Assembly (NCBI RefSeq): GCF_003855255.1
Contig: NZ_CP034072.1
Location: 868,001 to 932,000 of the forward strand
Source: Mycolicibacterium nivoides
Lineage (GTDB): Bacteria; Actinomycetota; Actinomycetes; Mycobacteriales; Mycobacteriaceae
Length of the DNA: 64,000 nt
Direction: 5' to 3'
Made by a program: the position numbers and the translations under genes
Shown: in pieces, positions 1-9,892 of the stretch
Position numbering within the stretch: the first letter of the stretch is position 1
How the letters are laid out: each line of letters opens with the position of its first letter
The notes under the pieces: generated by a model
The model's database searches: none
The model's input: only the letters and a program-made list of their open reading frames with translations
Told to the model about the DNA's origin: nothing

Positions 1-2
1 AG

Positions 3-1739
3 CAGGCCCGCAAGGCCCGCGAGACGCTGGAAGTGATTGCGCCGCTGGCGCATCGGCTCGGCATGGCGACGGTGAAGTGGGAGCTGGAGGATCTGTCGTT
101 CGCGATCCTGCACCCGAAGAAGTACGAGGAGATCGTGCGGCTGGTCGCCGACCGGGCGCCGTCACGCGACACCTACCTGGCCAAGGTGCGCGCCGAGATC
201 GGCGTGGCGCTGAGCGCGATGAAGATCAACGCGGTCGTCGAGGGCCGGCCCAAGCACTACTGGTCGATCTACCAGAAGATGATCGTCAAGGGCCGCGACT
301 TCGACGACATCCACGATCTGGTCGGCGTGCGGATCCTGTGCGACGAGATCCGCGACTGCTACGCGGCGGTCGGTGTCGTGCACTCGCTCTGGCAACCGAT
401 GGCGGGCCGGTTCAAGGACTACATCGCCCAGCCGCGCTACGGCGTCTACCAGTCGCTGCACACCACGGTCGTCGGCCCCGAGGGCAAGCCGCTGGAGGTG
501 CAGATCCGCACCCGGGACATGCACCGCACCGCCGAGTACGGCATCGCGGCGCACTGGCGTTACAAAGAAGCCAAGGGCCGCAATGGGGTTCCACACAGCC
601 ACGCCGCGACCGAGATCGACGACATGGCCTGGATGCGCCAGCTGCTGGACTGGCAGCGGGAGGCCGCCGACCCCGGCGAGTTCCTCGAGTCGTTGCGTTA
701 CGACCTTGCGGTACAAGAGATCTTCGTCTTCACCCCCAAGGGTGACGTGATCAACCTGCCGACGGGCTCGACCCCGGTCGACTTCGCCTACGCGGTGCAC
801 ACAGAGGTGGGACACCGGTGCATCGGGGCCCGGGTCAACGGCCGGCTCGTCGCCTTGGAGCGCAAGCTGGAGAACGGCGAGGTCGTCGAGGTGTTCACCT
901 CGAAGGCCCCCAATGCCGGGCCGTCGCGCGACTGGCAGACCTTCGTGGTGTCGCCGCGGGCGAAGGCCAAGATCCGGCAGTGGTTCGCCAAGGAACGCCG
1001 CGAAGAGGCGCTGGAGTCCGGGAAGGACGCCATCGCCCGGGAAGTTCGCCGAGGCGGACTTCCGTTGCAGCGCTTGATCAATGCCGACTCGATGGGCGCA
1101 CTGGCGCGGGAGCTGCGTTACACCGACGTCTCTGCGCTCTACACAGCGGTCGGTGAGGGTCACGTCTCGGCACGCCATGTCGTGCAGCGTCTGCTCGCCC
1201 AGTTCGGCGGCGACGATGCGGCCGAGGACGAACTCGCCGAGCGGTCCACCCCGCTGACCATGCCGGTGCGGCAGCGCAGCACCGACGACACCGGTGTCGC
1301 GGTGCCGGGTGCGCCCGGAACCCTGACCAAGCTGGCCAAGTGCTGCACCCCGGTGCCCGGCGACACCATCATGGGCTTCGTGACCCGCGGTGGTGGGGTC
1401 AGCGTGCACCGCACCGACTGCACGAATGCGGCTTCCCTGCAACAACAGTCGGAACGCATCATCGAGGTGAACTGGGCGCCGTCGCCGTCGTCGGTGTTCC
1501 TGGTGGCGATCCAGGTCGAGGCCCTGGACCGGCACCGTCTGCTCTCCGACGTCACACGGGTACTGGCCGACGAGAAGGTGAACATCCTCTCGGCGTCGGT
1601 CACCACCTCCAACGACCGGGTGGCGATCAGCCGGTTCACCTTCGAGATGGGCGATCCCAAACATCTCGGCCACCTGCTGAGCGTGGTGCGCAACGTGGAG
1701 GGCGTGTACGACGTCTACCGGGTCACGTCGGCGGCCTGA
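3..1739 (+). CDS. relA: Bifunctional (p)ppGpp synthetase/hydrolase RelA, 5' end missing
   Basis: RelA/SpoT-family enzyme that makes and degrades the alarmone (p)ppGpp in the stringent response. The reading frame is open from base 3, so the start and most of the N-terminal HD hydrolase domain lie outside the window. Visible in order are the end of the hydrolase region ([10 protein letters not shown]), the synthetase domain ([36 protein letters not shown]), a TGS domain ([15 protein letters not shown]), the Cys-rich conserved domain ([10 protein letters not shown]) and a C-terminal ACT domain. The sequence closely resembles mycobacterial RelA. Its 3' end overlaps the convergent gene by 17 bases. 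Confidence 0.97.
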   Translation, partial: QARKARETLEVIAPLAHRLGMATVKWELEDLSFAILHPKKYEEIVRLVADRAPSRDTYLAKVRAEIGVALSAMKINAVVEGRPKHYWSIYQKMIVKGRDFDDIHDLVGVRILCDEIRDCYAAVGVVHSLWQPMAGRFKDYIAQPRYGVYQSLHTTVVGPEGKPLEVQIRTRDMHRTAEYGIAAHWRYKEAKGRNGVPHSHAATEIDDMAWMRQLLDWQREAADPGEFLESLRYDLAVQEIFVFTPKGDVINLPTGSTPVDFAYAVHTEVGHRCIGARVNGRLVALERKLENGEVVEVFTSKAPNAGPSRDWQTFVVSPRAKAKIRQWFAKERREEALESGKDAIAREVRRGGLPLQRLINADSMGALARELRYTDVSALYTAVGEGHVSARHVVQRLLAQFGGDDAAEDELAERSTPLTMPVRQRSTDDTGVAVPGAPGTLTKLAKCCTPVPGDTIMGFVTRGGGVSVHRTDCTNAASLQQQSERIIEVNWAPSPSSVFLVAIQVEALDRHRLLSDVTRVLADEKVNILSASVTTSNDRVAISRFTFEMGDPKHLGHLLSVVRNVEGVYDVYRVTSAA

Positions 1740-2448
1740 CACCCGACCGATCCGGTACCGCGATCTGCCACATCGCCTGGCCGATGGCCAGGACACCGCG
1801 CGCGGGCAGTGTCACGTCACCGATCACGGGGTTGGTGGCCAGCCGTGCCGGCCGGCCCAGATCGACCCCGCCGACGGTGGCAGATGCCTCCTCGATGAGG
1901 TACATCTGTTGGGGCATAAGGGTTCCCACGTGGCCGCTCGGCATGACACCCGTCATCCGCACCTGGCCCATCCCCAGTCCGGCGGCCAGCATCTCGCGTG
2001 CCCGCACCAGCGGCCGCGGCCGCCAGGTGCTCAGCGGCAGACGCCGGCTGATCGTGTTCATGGTGCGCAGCACCGGACCCGCGGTGGCGGTCAGCGTCCA
2101 GTCCAGCGCCGGACCGTCGACCGTGACGCGCAGCGATGCGGGCCCGGTCCAATCCAGGGCGATCTCGGCGAAGCCGGTGTACGAACATGCCGGCCCGTAG
2201 TAGCGGGGGCATGCCGTGTCGAGGCGCTCGCCGTGCACGAAGATCGACCACCGGCCGGACGGGTCACGGTGCCACACCGTGCGGTACGGCCCGAAGTCGT
2301 TCTCCGGGAACACCCTCAAGGCCAGCACGTGTCCGCTGTCGAAAGGCAGGCCGAAAACTCCCCAGCCCTTGACGTATTCGTGGCCGGGCCACGGCGCCTG
2401 CCCGCACCGTTCGGGCAGATTTGACAGGGGAGAAGCGAGATTCAGCAT
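1723..2448 (-). CDS. Conserved hypothetical protein, 241 aa
   Basis: A 241-residue soluble-looking protein with no signal peptide or membrane segment. I do not recognise a named family. It is rich in aromatic residues and turns ([29 protein letters not shown]), which suggests a beta-rich fold. Codon use matches its neighbours, supporting a real gene. It converges on relA and overlaps its last codons; upstream on the same strand lies the HD/LuxR regulator 87 bases away. Function unknown. Confidence 0.75.
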   Translation of the reverse strand: MLNLASPLSNLPERCGQAPWPGHEYVKGWGVFGLPFDSGHVLALRVFPENDFGPYRTVWHRDPSGRWSIFVHGERLDTACPRYYGPACSYTGFAEIALDWTGPASLRVTVDGPALDWTLTATAGPVLRTMNTISRRLPLSTWRPRPLVRAREMLAAGLGMGQVRMTGVMPSGHVGTLMPQQMYLIEEASATVGGVDLGRPARLATNPVIGDVTLPARGVLAIGQAMWQIAVPDRSGVRPPT

Positions 2449-2535
2449 GGTTTGGCCCTCCTCACTTTGCGTTCTCGTTCAGGTAGTGAGGTGAACGCTA
2501 GGAGCCGGCAAGCCCGGCGTCGTCGGGCATTCGCC

Positions 2536-4137
2536 CTACTTTTCGGCTCCGGCCAGCGTGTCGAGCAGTCCGTGCGTGATGGCGTACAGCGTTGCGGTGC
2601 TGCGGGTCGACGACCCGGTCTTGGTGTAGATGCGCTCGATGTGGGTGCCTGCCGTTTTCGGGCTGATCCCCAGGGTGCTCGCGACCTGCCTGGTGGATGC
2701 GCCACGGGCGATCAGCCCCAGCACTTCGATTTCCCGCGGCGTCAGCCCGTCCGGGCCCGCGCGGCGTCGATGCCGGGGGCTGCCCGCCGCTTCGAGTACG
2801 GCGTCGACCGCGGCCGCATCCAGCCGTCCGCGGCGGACCTCGGCCCGCAGTTCGGCGCCGGCGGCCTTGGCGGACAACGCCGGTCGGTACGGCCGCGGCT
2901 CAGTCATGGCGCGATGGCAATCTGCGGCGGCGAGGATGCGTCCGGTCACCGGGATCGACGGTCCTGACAGACCGCGGTGCGCCCCCGAGCCGTCCATGCG
3001 CTCATAGGCCAGCGCCGCCACCGCACCGATGCGCGCCACCGGGCCGGGGCGGGCCAGAACCCGTTCGGTGTAGTACGAACTCAGCCGAAGTCGCTCATGG
3101 TCGGAGGCACTGAGTTTCCCTGGCTTGTCCATGATGGTGGCGGGCACGCCGTGCAGGCCGATGTCGTGCAACAAGGCGGCGCGACGCACCAGGACGGCGT
3201 CGCCCTCGGTCAGCCCGGCGATCTTGGCGGCCCGCGCCGCGAGTTCGGCCACGCCACGGGAATGCCCGGCGCGGTGCGGCGATCGCAGGTCGGTGAAATC
3301 GGCGAATACCTCCAGTGCCGAGTCGAGTTGGTCCTCGGTGAGACGCCGCTGCAACGCAGGTTCGGCGGCGATCAGTGCGTGGCAGTCCGACTCGTCATCG
3401 TCGTCGGACAGCAGATCGCCCGCCGCCGCGCAGAACGCGTCGACCACGGCCGGGTCGAACTGGGTGCCGCGCCGCGATGTCGCGACGTGGACGGCGGCGT
3501 CCACCCCGGCATCACGGTGCACCACCTCGGCCACGTCGGCGAGGTGAAAGAGTCTCATCGGCAAGGCAATCGCCTCCCCGCCGAGGCCCGCGGGCACTCC
3601 GTTGCCGTCCCACCGCGCGAAGAACTGGCGCAGTGCGTCACCGACCGCCGCATCGAGACCGAGCCGCTCGGCCATCGTCGAGGTGTTCAGGCAATGCGAC
3701 ATCAGCCCTTGCTCGATATCGCGGCCAGCGGTCGCGATGAGCGTCGCGGTCTTGCGCACCCGGTTCAGCAGGGGACCAGCCGAACCGGCGTGCGATAGCA
3801 TGAAAGTCGCCCCGCCCAGCCCGCGGAGATCGACGCGGTAGCTGTCAGCGCGAAACGCGATGTCGTCACCGAACCAGGCCGACACCTCGGGCGCGTCGGC
3901 GATGCAACCCACCCAGGCCAGCACCGCCGTGTAGTACAGATCGGCCCGCTGCTCGGCCACCAGCCCGACGCGCTCACCCAGGCGTGCGGCGAGCCGCCAC
4001 GACCGCAGCACATGCTCCATCGGCTGGCCCAGGCCGAGATCCATCGCGAACGAGAAAGCGGCCAGCAGTTCGGCCAGCGAGATACCCGAGTCCCGGCTGC
4101 CGCCATCCATTCCGGTGCGCATCGCTTCCTGCCTCAC
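2536..4137 (-). CDS. HD-GYP-like signalling protein with C-terminal LuxR DNA-binding domain
   Basis: A 533-residue predicted cytoplasmic transcription regulator. Residues 289-420 resemble an HD-GYP domain: HRAGHSRG, then LLHDIGLHGVP with the HD pair at 324-325, then YERMDGSG where the GYP triplet is replaced. Residues 170-210 (ARWDGNGVPAGL...LADVAEVV) resemble the second half of another HD-GYP unit, so the sensor part may be a degenerate duplication. Residues 465-530 are a LuxR/GerE helix-turn-helix (LTPREIEVLGLIARG, ISPKTAGTHIERIYTK). The GTG start overlaps the stop of the SecD-like gene; an ATG 15 bases inside is an alternative start. The signal sensed is unknown. Confidence 0.85.
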   Translation of the reverse strand: MRQEAMRTGMDGGSRDSGISLAELLAAFSFAMDLGLGQPMEHVLRSWRLAARLGERVGLVAEQRADLYYTAVLAWVGCIADAPEVSAWFGDDIAFRADSYRVDLRGLGGATFMLSHAGSAGPLLNRVRKTATLIATAGRDIEQGLMSHCLNTSTMAERLGLDAAVGDALRQFFARWDGNGVPAGLGGEAIALPMRLFHLADVAEVVHRDAGVDAAVHVATSRRGTQFDPAVVDAFCAAAGDLLSDDDDESDCHALIAAEPALQRRLTEDQLDSALEVFADFTDLRSPHRAGHSRGVAELAARAAKIAGLTEGDAVLVRRAALLHDIGLHGVPATIMDKPGKLSASDHERLRLSSYYTERVLARPGPVARIGAVAALAYERMDGSGAHRGLSGPSIPVTGRILAAADCHRAMTEPRPYRPALSAKAAGAELRAEVRRGRLDAAAVDAVLEAAGSPRHRRRAGPDGLTPREIEVLGLIARGASTRQVASTLGISPKTAGTHIERIYTKTGSSTRSTATLYAITHGLLDTLAGAEK

Positions 4138-5246
4138 ACCGGGCGGCTGCGCCGAGCGTGCAGGAGATACACCCCGGCGCCGATCACCACGACCGCCACG
4201 CCCAGGCCCGAGACGATCACGGCGCCGCGGATCAGCATGGAAAGCATTGTCGCCGGGAGCTTTTCGTCACTGGATGACGAGTACGTCAGAGCCACCGGCG
4301 AGGTGCCGCGATTGATCCCGCCGGCCAGATCGTGCGCTGAACGCTCGTCGAAGTCACCACTGATCTGGGTGCCGCCGTTGGGAATCCGCTCCCGGATCAA
4401 GGGCGCGCTCAGGACGCGGGTGTCGATGGTGAATGCCGCCTGGGTGCCGATGTTGGCCGCGGTGAAGTCCGCCCAGACCTGTGCGGCATCGTTGTCGAAC
4501 TGCAGATCGATGATGTACCGGCCCCCCGGATCGGTGCCGGGTTCGGCGCTCTCGATCTGGTCGCCGCCGAGAATCGACTTCGCGAGCAGGTACACCGTCT
4601 CCCCATCGGCGGAGCAGGTGACCAGCGGCAGGTTCGGATCGTCGTGTCCGGCGAGCACGTCGTCGTCGCTGCACCGGGTGGCCTGGTACTGGAGCGCCAG
4701 GATCTGGATCGAGGGATTGGTGCCTTGGCGTAGTTCCTTCTCGTCGGCGATGCGTTGTGCCGGTTCAACCGCGGGCGTCGGGTTGATGCCGGACGGCGGC
4801 GACGCCTTGGCCGGTATCGCATGGATCACCGGTCGGACGTACAACGTCTTCGTCTCGCCCGGGCCGAACATCTCCTTCAGCGCCTCGGCGTCGAGCCCAT
4901 GCCGGGAAAAGGTGGCGACCACGTTGTTGCCGTCGGACCCGATCTCGGCGTCGGCGACCCCGTAGTCGTCCAACCGGGCCTCGGTGGCGGCGATCGCCTG
5001 CTCGATGGTGTCGGCGGACAGTGCCCAGCCGTCCTTCGCCTGGACACTGAGCGTCAGGCGGATACCGTCCCGGTCGGCCCAGACTCCTCTGGTGAGGAAC
5101 ACCGCCAGCGCATAGCCGGCGATCAACACCGCCAGTGCCAGCAGCACCAGGAACTTGGCCGCGGGTGTCAGGCCACCGCGCGGCGGGGCGTAGGGAGGGA
5201 CAGCGGGCGGGACTGCGGGCGCGGGCTGTGCGAACGACACCGGCAT
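4134..5246 (-). CDS. SecD-like membrane protein with SecDF P1-type domain
   Basis: A 370-residue protein with a proline-rich cytoplasmic N-terminus, a membrane helix at about 29-52, a long extracytoplasmic region and a C-terminal helix at about 330-360. The stretch ending LQFDNDAAQVWADFTAAN...FTIDTRVLSAPLIRE resembles the head subdomain of the SecD P1 region. True SecD has six membrane segments and pairs with SecF; this protein has two and no secF nearby, so it is a SecD-related periplasmic-domain protein rather than SecD. It is probably co-transcribed with the overlapping HD/LuxR gene. Its role is unknown. Confidence 0.75.
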   Translation of the reverse strand: MPVSFAQPAPAVPPAVPPYAPPRGGLTPAAKFLVLLALAVLIAGYALAVFLTRGVWADRDGIRLTLSVQAKDGWALSADTIEQAIAATEARLDDYGVADAEIGSDGNNVVATFSRHGLDAEALKEMFGPGETKTLYVRPVIHAIPAKASPPSGINPTPAVEPAQRIADEKELRQGTNPSIQILALQYQATRCSDDDVLAGHDDPNLPLVTCSADGETVYLLAKSILGGDQIESAEPGTDPGGRYIIDLQFDNDAAQVWADFTAANIGTQAAFTIDTRVLSAPLIRERIPNGGTQISGDFDERSAHDLAGGINRGTSPVALTYSSSSDEKLPATMLSMLIRGAVIVSGLGVAVVVIGAGVYLLHARRSRPV

Positions 5247-5298
5247 CTCCTCACCGCCGCAGACACTGTGCTGCGATGTGCCAACCCTATGTCTGGGC

Positions 5299-6300
5299 TC
5301 AGCCCAGGCTCGCCGATTTGATCGTCACAGGTGTGGCGGGCTTGCCGTCGTCGCTGCCGTCGGCGACTCCGCCGTCGGCAATCGCGTCCAGGGTGGCCAG
5401 TCCGGTGTTGTCGACGGTGCCGAACACGGTGTAGGTCGGAGGCAGCAGGGAATCCTCGTACACCAGGAAGAACTGGCTGCCGTTGGTACCGGGCCCGGAG
5501 TTCGCCATCGCCACGGTGCCGCGTGGATAGACGACCGGCTGGCGCAGCGCGGGGTCGGCGAGCCGGTACTGGTTGGTCGGGTACTCGTTGGGGAATCGGT
5601 AGCCGGGCCCACCGGTGCCGCTGCCCGACGGGTCACCGCACTGCAGTGCCGCGAGGTCTCCGGTGGTCAGCCGGTGACACTGGGTGCCGTCGAAGAATCC
5701 CTGCGAGGCCAGGGAGGCGAAGTTGTTCACCGTGCAGGGCGCTTTGCCGTTGGCCAGGTTGAGGCCGATGCTGCCGTGATCGGTGACGATCCCGGCTTCC
5801 ACCGTGGCCGGTTCGGTCGGCACCGTGCCGGTGCGCGGCGGCCTGGCCGGTTTGGTGGCCGGCTCGGTGGTCGCCGGGTACTGGCAGTTGGCGCCGAGGT
5901 TGGCCGGCGCCGCGAATGCGGGCAGTTGTTGCTCCGAACCCGGCGAGGCCGTGTAACGCTCCCGCCGGGGCATGTCCTCGGCGGCCTTGACGACGATGAA
6001 GGCGAACACCACGGCCAACACCACCGCCACGATCGCCAGCGCCGTCATCACATACCCGATGACCAGGCCCGCGATCGCGATACCGCGGCCCTGCTCACCG
6101 CTGCGTTTGAGCTGCGACAGCGAGATGTGCCCGAAGACGATGCCCAGCGGCGCGAACAGGACCGCGCACACCAGTGCCGCGACCGCCATGCCGTTGGTGT
6201 GGGCAGACGGGGGATAACCAGCCGGATATCCCACCGGGTAACCCGGCGCATAACCGCGATCGTCCGGCTGGTAACCGCCGTAAGGGGGCGGGGCAGTCAA
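5299..6300 (-). CDS. Membrane-anchored cyclophilin-type peptidyl-prolyl isomerase with DUF4190-like N-terminus
   Basis: A 333-residue protein. The first 35 residues are a Gly/Pro/Tyr-rich tail, followed by two membrane helices (about 38-60 and 75-105) resembling DUF4190 (GHISLSQLKRSGEQGRGIAIAG). A cyclophilin domain follows, with NFASLASQGFFDGTQCHRL, RGTVAMANSGPGTNGSQFF and YTVFGTV. Cyclophilins isomerise X-Pro bonds; the topology puts this domain on the outer side of the membrane. The TTG start is preceded by GGGAG and lies 13 bases from the upstream ppiB-like gene. The two are paralogues, probably from a tandem duplication. Confidence 0.88.
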   Translation of the reverse strand: MTAPPPYGGYQPDDRGYAPGYPVGYPAGYPPSAHTNGMAVAALVCAVLFAPLGIVFGHISLSQLKRSGEQGRGIAIAGLVIGYVMTALAIVAVVLAVVFAFIVVKAAEDMPRRERYTASPGSEQQLPAFAAPANLGANCQYPATTEPATKPARPPRTGTVPTEPATVEAGIVTDHGSIGLNLANGKAPCTVNNFASLASQGFFDGTQCHRLTTGDLAALQCGDPSGSGTGGPGYRFPNEYPTNQYRLADPALRQPVVYPRGTVAMANSGPGTNGSQFFLVYEDSLLPPTYTVFGTVDNTGLATLDAIADGGVADGSDDGKPATPVTIKSASLG

Positions 6301-6313
6301 ATTGCTCCCGTAC

Positions 6314-7189
6314 CTAGTCCAGGGCCACAGACTTCAGCTCGACGTCGAGCGCCGGCTTGCCGTCCGGCCCGCCTCCGGCGACACCGGCAGCGGCGATCTT
6401 GTCGAGGGTGGCCAGGCCGGTGTCGTCGATCTTGCCGAACACGGTGTAGCCCGGGGGCAGCTGCGAGTCCTGGTACACCAGGAAGAACTGGCTGCCGTTG
6501 GTGTTCGGTCCGGCGTTGGCCATGGCCACGGTGCCGCGGGGGTAGAGCACCGGCTGCTGCAGCGCCGGGTTGTCCGGCTGGTACTGGTTGGTCGGGTACT
6601 CGTTGGCGAACTGGTAGCCCGGGCCACCGGTGCCCTGGCCGGTCGGGTCACCGCACTGCAGGACCGACAGGCCGCCCGAGGTCAGCCGGTGGCACGGGGT
6701 GTCGTTGAAGTAGTTCTGTCCGGCCAGGCTGGCGAAGCTGTTGACCGTGCACGGTGCCTTGGCGTTGTCGAGCTGCAGCCCGATGTTGCCCTGGGTGGTG
6801 ACCATGCTGACGCTGACCGTGGCCGGATCGGTCGGAACCTTGCCGGTGCGCGGCGGGGTGGTCGGCTTGCTGGCCGCGCCCGCGGCCGGGTACTGGCAGT
6901 TGGCGCCGAGATCGGCGGCTGCGACGAAGGCCGGCAGCTGACCGTTGGCGGCGGGCTGGGCCGGCGCTCCGGAGGTTGCCGTCGTGGTGTCCGCCGAGGC
7001 GGTGGTGCTGCCCGAGTCCTTGCTGGTGAACACGAACGTGGCCACGACGGCCCCGATGACCACGATGGCCGCGGCGACCGAGCCCGCGATGGTCACGATG
7101 CGTCGTTTGCGTTCCTGGGCGGCGCGGCGCTCCAGCTGTTCCTCCAGCTTGCGCTTGGCGGCCTCACGCCGTTGTTCGTTGGTCGGCAC
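6314..7189 (-). CDS. ppiB: Membrane-anchored cyclophilin-type peptidyl-prolyl isomerase (PpiB)
   Basis: A 291-residue protein like M. tuberculosis PpiB. A charged cytoplasmic N-terminus (about 1-30) is followed by one membrane helix (about 31-53), a Ser/Thr/Ala linker and a cyclophilin domain with NSFASLAGQNYFNDTPCHRL, RGTVAMANAGPNTNGSQFF and YTVFGKIDD. The GTG start at 7189 is chosen because AAGGAGG lies nine bases upstream and the N-terminus then matches known PpiB. It is expressed ahead of the second cyclophilin gene and diverges from the hydrolase gene at 7310. Confidence 0.93.
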   Translation of the reverse strand: MPTNEQRREAAKRKLEEQLERRAAQERKRRIVTIAGSVAAAIVVIGAVVATFVFTSKDSGSTTASADTTTATSGAPAQPAANGQLPAFVAAADLGANCQYPAAGAASKPTTPPRTGKVPTDPATVSVSMVTTQGNIGLQLDNAKAPCTVNSFASLAGQNYFNDTPCHRLTSGGLSVLQCGDPTGQGTGGPGYQFANEYPTNQYQPDNPALQQPVLYPRGTVAMANAGPNTNGSQFFLVYQDSQLPPGYTVFGKIDDTGLATLDKIAAAGVAGGGPDGKPALDVELKSVALD

Positions 7190-7309
7190 CGCAGCAGTCC
7201 TCCTTGTGGGCGGTCGGGATTGCTCACGAGTCTGCCAGGCGGACCGGGGTGCCGGGCCTGCGACCCGCGGGAACCGCAGGTGGCGGCGTGGCCGTGGGAA
7301 ACTGGGGCC

Positions 7310-7999
7310 GTGTTCATTACCGGATTTCCGGCCGGGATGCTGGCGTGCAACTGCTATGTCCTGGCCGATAGGCCAGGGGCCGACGCGATCGTCGTCGACC
7401 CCGGCCAGCGGGCCATGGACCGGCTGCGCCGGATTCTGGACGAGAACCGCCTCACCCCGGCAGCGGTCCTGCTGACGCACGGTCATATCGATCACATCTG
7501 GTCGGCCCAGAAGGTGGCCGACAGCTATGGCTGCCCCGTCTACATCCACCCCGAGGACCGGTTCATGCTGACCGATCCGATCAAGGGGTTCGGCCCGCGG
7601 CTTGCCCAACTTGCGCTCGGGGTGCTGTTCTCCGAGCCCAAACAGCTGGTGGAGCTGGACAAAGACGGCCAGACGCTCGATTTCGGCGACGTCTCGGTCA
7701 CCGTCGACCACACGCCGGGACACACCAGGGGATCGGTGGTGTTCCGGGTCGCCGGCGGGCAGGAGCGCAGCGACCGGGGATTGAGCACAGGGACTGTGTT
7801 CACGGGCGATACGCTGTTCCGGGCCTCGGTGGGCCGCACCGACCTGCCCGGTGGCAGCGGACGCGACCTGCTCGAGTCGATCGTGACAAAGCTGTTGGTA
7901 CTCGACGACGACACCGTGGTATTACCAGGACACGGCCCGCGCACGACCATCGGGCACGAACGCCGCACCAACCCGTTTCTCGAAGGTTTGACTCTGTGA
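7310..7999 (+). CDS. Metallo-beta-lactamase-fold hydrolase (glyoxalase II-like)
   Basis: A 229-residue cytoplasmic hydrolase of the glyoxalase II type. The metal-binding motif is THGHIDH (H57, H59, D61, H62), with later ligands in HTPGHT, FTGDTLF and LPGHG. It closely matches Rv2581c of M. tuberculosis, and the GTG start at 7310 gives the same N-terminus (FITGFPAG). The stop overlaps the hisS start by four bases (GTGA), so the two are translationally coupled. Possible substrates are thioesters such as lactoyl-thiols, but this is family inference. Confidence 0.9.
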   Translation: MFITGFPAGMLACNCYVLADRPGADAIVVDPGQRAMDRLRRILDENRLTPAAVLLTHGHIDHIWSAQKVADSYGCPVYIHPEDRFMLTDPIKGFGPRLAQLALGVLFSEPKQLVELDKDGQTLDFGDVSVTVDHTPGHTRGSVVFRVAGGQERSDRGLSTGTVFTGDTLFRASVGRTDLPGGSGRDLLESIVTKLLVLDDDTVVLPGHGPRTTIGHERRTNPFLEGLTL

Positions 8000-9261
8000 C
8001 ATCTGCATTCCAGGCGCCCAAGGGCGTGCCCGATTACCTCCCGCCGGAGTCGGCGCAGTTCGTGGCGGTCCGGGACGGACTGCTGGCTGCGGCGCGCCGC
8101 GCCGGCTATGGCGACATCGAGTTGCCGATCTTCGAGGACACCGCGCTTTTCGCCCGCGGTGTGGGCGAGTCCACCGATGTGGTGTCCAAGGAGATGTACA
8201 CGTTCGCCGACCGCGGTGACCGCTCGGTGACGCTGCGACCGGAGGGCACCGCCGGGGTGATCCGCGCGGTGATCCAGCACCGGCTCGACCGCGGGGCGCT
8301 GCCGGTCAAGCTGTGCTACTCGGGGCCGTTCTTCCGTTACGAACGTCCGCAGGCCGGGCGCTACCGGCAGCTGCAGCAGGTCGGGGTCGAGGCCATCGGG
8401 ATCGACGACCCGGCGCTGGACGCCGAGGTGATCGCGGTGGCCGACGCCGGCTTCCGGTCCCTGGGCCTGGACGGGTTCCGCCTCGAGCTCACCTCGCTGG
8501 GCGATGACACCTGCCGGCCGGCGTACCGGGAGCTGCTGCAGGACTTCCTGTTCAAGCTCGATCTCGACGAGGACACCCGGCGACGCGCCGAGATCAACCC
8601 GCTTCGGGTGCTCGACGACAAGCGGCCCCACGTGCGGGAGATGACCGCGGACGCGCCGCTGATGCTCGACCACCTCTCGGACAGCGCCAAGGCCCACTTC
8701 GAGGTCGTGCAGGCGCACCTCGACGCACTCGGCGTGCCGTACGTGATCAACCCGCGGATGGTGCGCGGGCTGGACTACTACACCAAGACCACGTTCGAGT
8801 TCGTGCACGACGGTCTGGGCGCGCAGTCCGGCATCGGCGGCGGTGGCCGCTACGACGGCCTGATGAGTCAGCTCGGCGGGCAGGACATGTCGGGGATCGG
8901 ATTCGGCCTCGGTGTCGACCGGACCCTGCTCGCCCTGCAGGCCGAGGGCAAGACGGTGACCGGTGCCGGCGGTGTCGAGGTGTTCGGCGTGCCGCTGGGG
9001 GATGCCGCCAAGCTGGAGTTGGCCAAGCTGGCCGCGCGGCTGCGGGCAGGCGGGGTGCGGGTGGACCTGGCCTACGGCGACCGCGGGCTCAAGGGTGCGA
9101 TGAAAGCGGCCGACCGTTCGGGTGCCAAGTACGCGCTGGTGGCAGGCGACCGTGACATCGAGGCCGGCACCGTCGGGGTCAAGGATCTCTCGACCGGCGA
9201 GCAGGTGGATGTCGCCGCCGATTCCGTTGTCGCCGAGGTGCTTTCCCGCCTGGCCCGGTAG
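7996..9261 (+). CDS. hisS: Histidyl-tRNA synthetase
   Basis: A 421-residue class II aminoacyl-tRNA synthetase that charges tRNA-His. The sequence shows motif 2 ([15 protein letters not shown]), the histidine-specific segments [11 protein letters not shown] and GGGGRYDGL, motif 3 ([15 protein letters not shown]) and a C-terminal anticodon-binding domain (about 325-421). Length is normal. The GTG start overlaps the upstream hydrolase stop. The gene order relA, ppiB, hydrolase, hisS is conserved in mycobacteria. Confidence 0.98.
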   Translation: MTSAFQAPKGVPDYLPPESAQFVAVRDGLLAAARRAGYGDIELPIFEDTALFARGVGESTDVVSKEMYTFADRGDRSVTLRPEGTAGVIRAVIQHRLDRGALPVKLCYSGPFFRYERPQAGRYRQLQQVGVEAIGIDDPALDAEVIAVADAGFRSLGLDGFRLELTSLGDDTCRPAYRELLQDFLFKLDLDEDTRRRAEINPLRVLDDKRPHVREMTADAPLMLDHLSDSAKAHFEVVQAHLDALGVPYVINPRMVRGLDYYTKTTFEFVHDGLGAQSGIGGGGRYDGLMSQLGGQDMSGIGFGLGVDRTLLALQAEGKTVTGAGGVEVFGVPLGDAAKLELAKLAARLRAGGVRVDLAYGDRGLKGAMKAADRSGAKYALVAGDRDIEAGTVGVKDLSTGEQVDVAADSVVAEVLSRLAR

Positions 9262-9297
9262 TGGGTAGCGCATCGATTCGCACCGCTCGCGCTTCGT

Positions 9298-9834
9298 TCA
9301 GCGGCCGTGCACCACGACGGTGAGCACTTCGTCGAGGTTGCCGATGCCACCGGTGAACGGGTTGCCGCGCTTCAGAATTCGATCGCCGTGCGGTGTACTC
9401 GCGACGAGCTTGGGTGAGCTCGATCCCAGCTGCATCCGACGCTCGAAGCGGACCTGGTCCAGCGGTGCGACGACCTCGCCCGCGTCATCGCGATAGACCC
9501 GGTGCGCCCGGTCGAACACGGCCACCGGCCGGTAGCTCTGCAGCGGTCGGGCGCGGTCGGCTCTGATGCGGCGCACCGCTGCCAACGTTGCGGCGGCAAA
9601 GGCGACGCCCGCGATGAGAAACAATCCGCTGACCCAGGTGGGCATCTGTGCCCGGCCGATCGCCGGCATCACGGCACCGAACCCGCCGAACACGACGGCG
9701 AGTAGCGCCAGCACGAACGTCACCGTCGCGAGGGGACCGGTCGCCCGGTCCACGACGATGACGTGTGGACCCTGCTCGGCGACCACCAGATCACCGATAT
9801 CGGCGAGGACCCGGTGCTGCGCGGGTTGGGTCAT
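9298..9834 (-). CDS. Small membrane protein of unknown function, 178 aa
   Basis: Starts at ATG 9834 (MTQPAQHRV). Two hydrophobic helices near residues 35-60 and 67-87 are followed by a basic cytoplasmic region with a repeated-strand look (VAVFDRAHRVYRDDAGEVVAPLDQVRFER), as in small membrane proteins with a PH-like C-terminal half. I do not recognise a named family. It lies 58 bases downstream of urtE on the same strand and converges with hisS. Upstream in-frame codons would add an unlikely Arg/Pro-rich tail, so the internal ATG is preferred. Confidence 0.7.
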   Translation of the reverse strand: MTQPAQHRVLADIGDLVVAEQGPHVIVVDRATGPLATVTFVLALLAVVFGGFGAVMPAIGRAQMPTWVSGLFLIAGVAFAAATLAAVRRIRADRARPLQSYRPVAVFDRAHRVYRDDAGEVVAPLDQVRFERRMQLGSSSPKLVASTPHGDRILKRGNPFTGGIGNLDEVLTVVVHGR

Positions 9835-9892
9835 GGTCGAAGTGTGCCTGTGCCACGCCGCGAGCGTGCGGGAAATACCGACGTCCGCGAGA

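Noticed and set aside
162..1796. Long open frame on the minus strand across relA
   Set aside because: High-GC antisense shadow of relA with Arg/His/Val-rich, family-less translation.
7540..9273. 577-codon minus-strand open frame across hisS
   Set aside because: Shadow of hisS and the hydrolase gene; the plus-strand frames are clear enzyme families.
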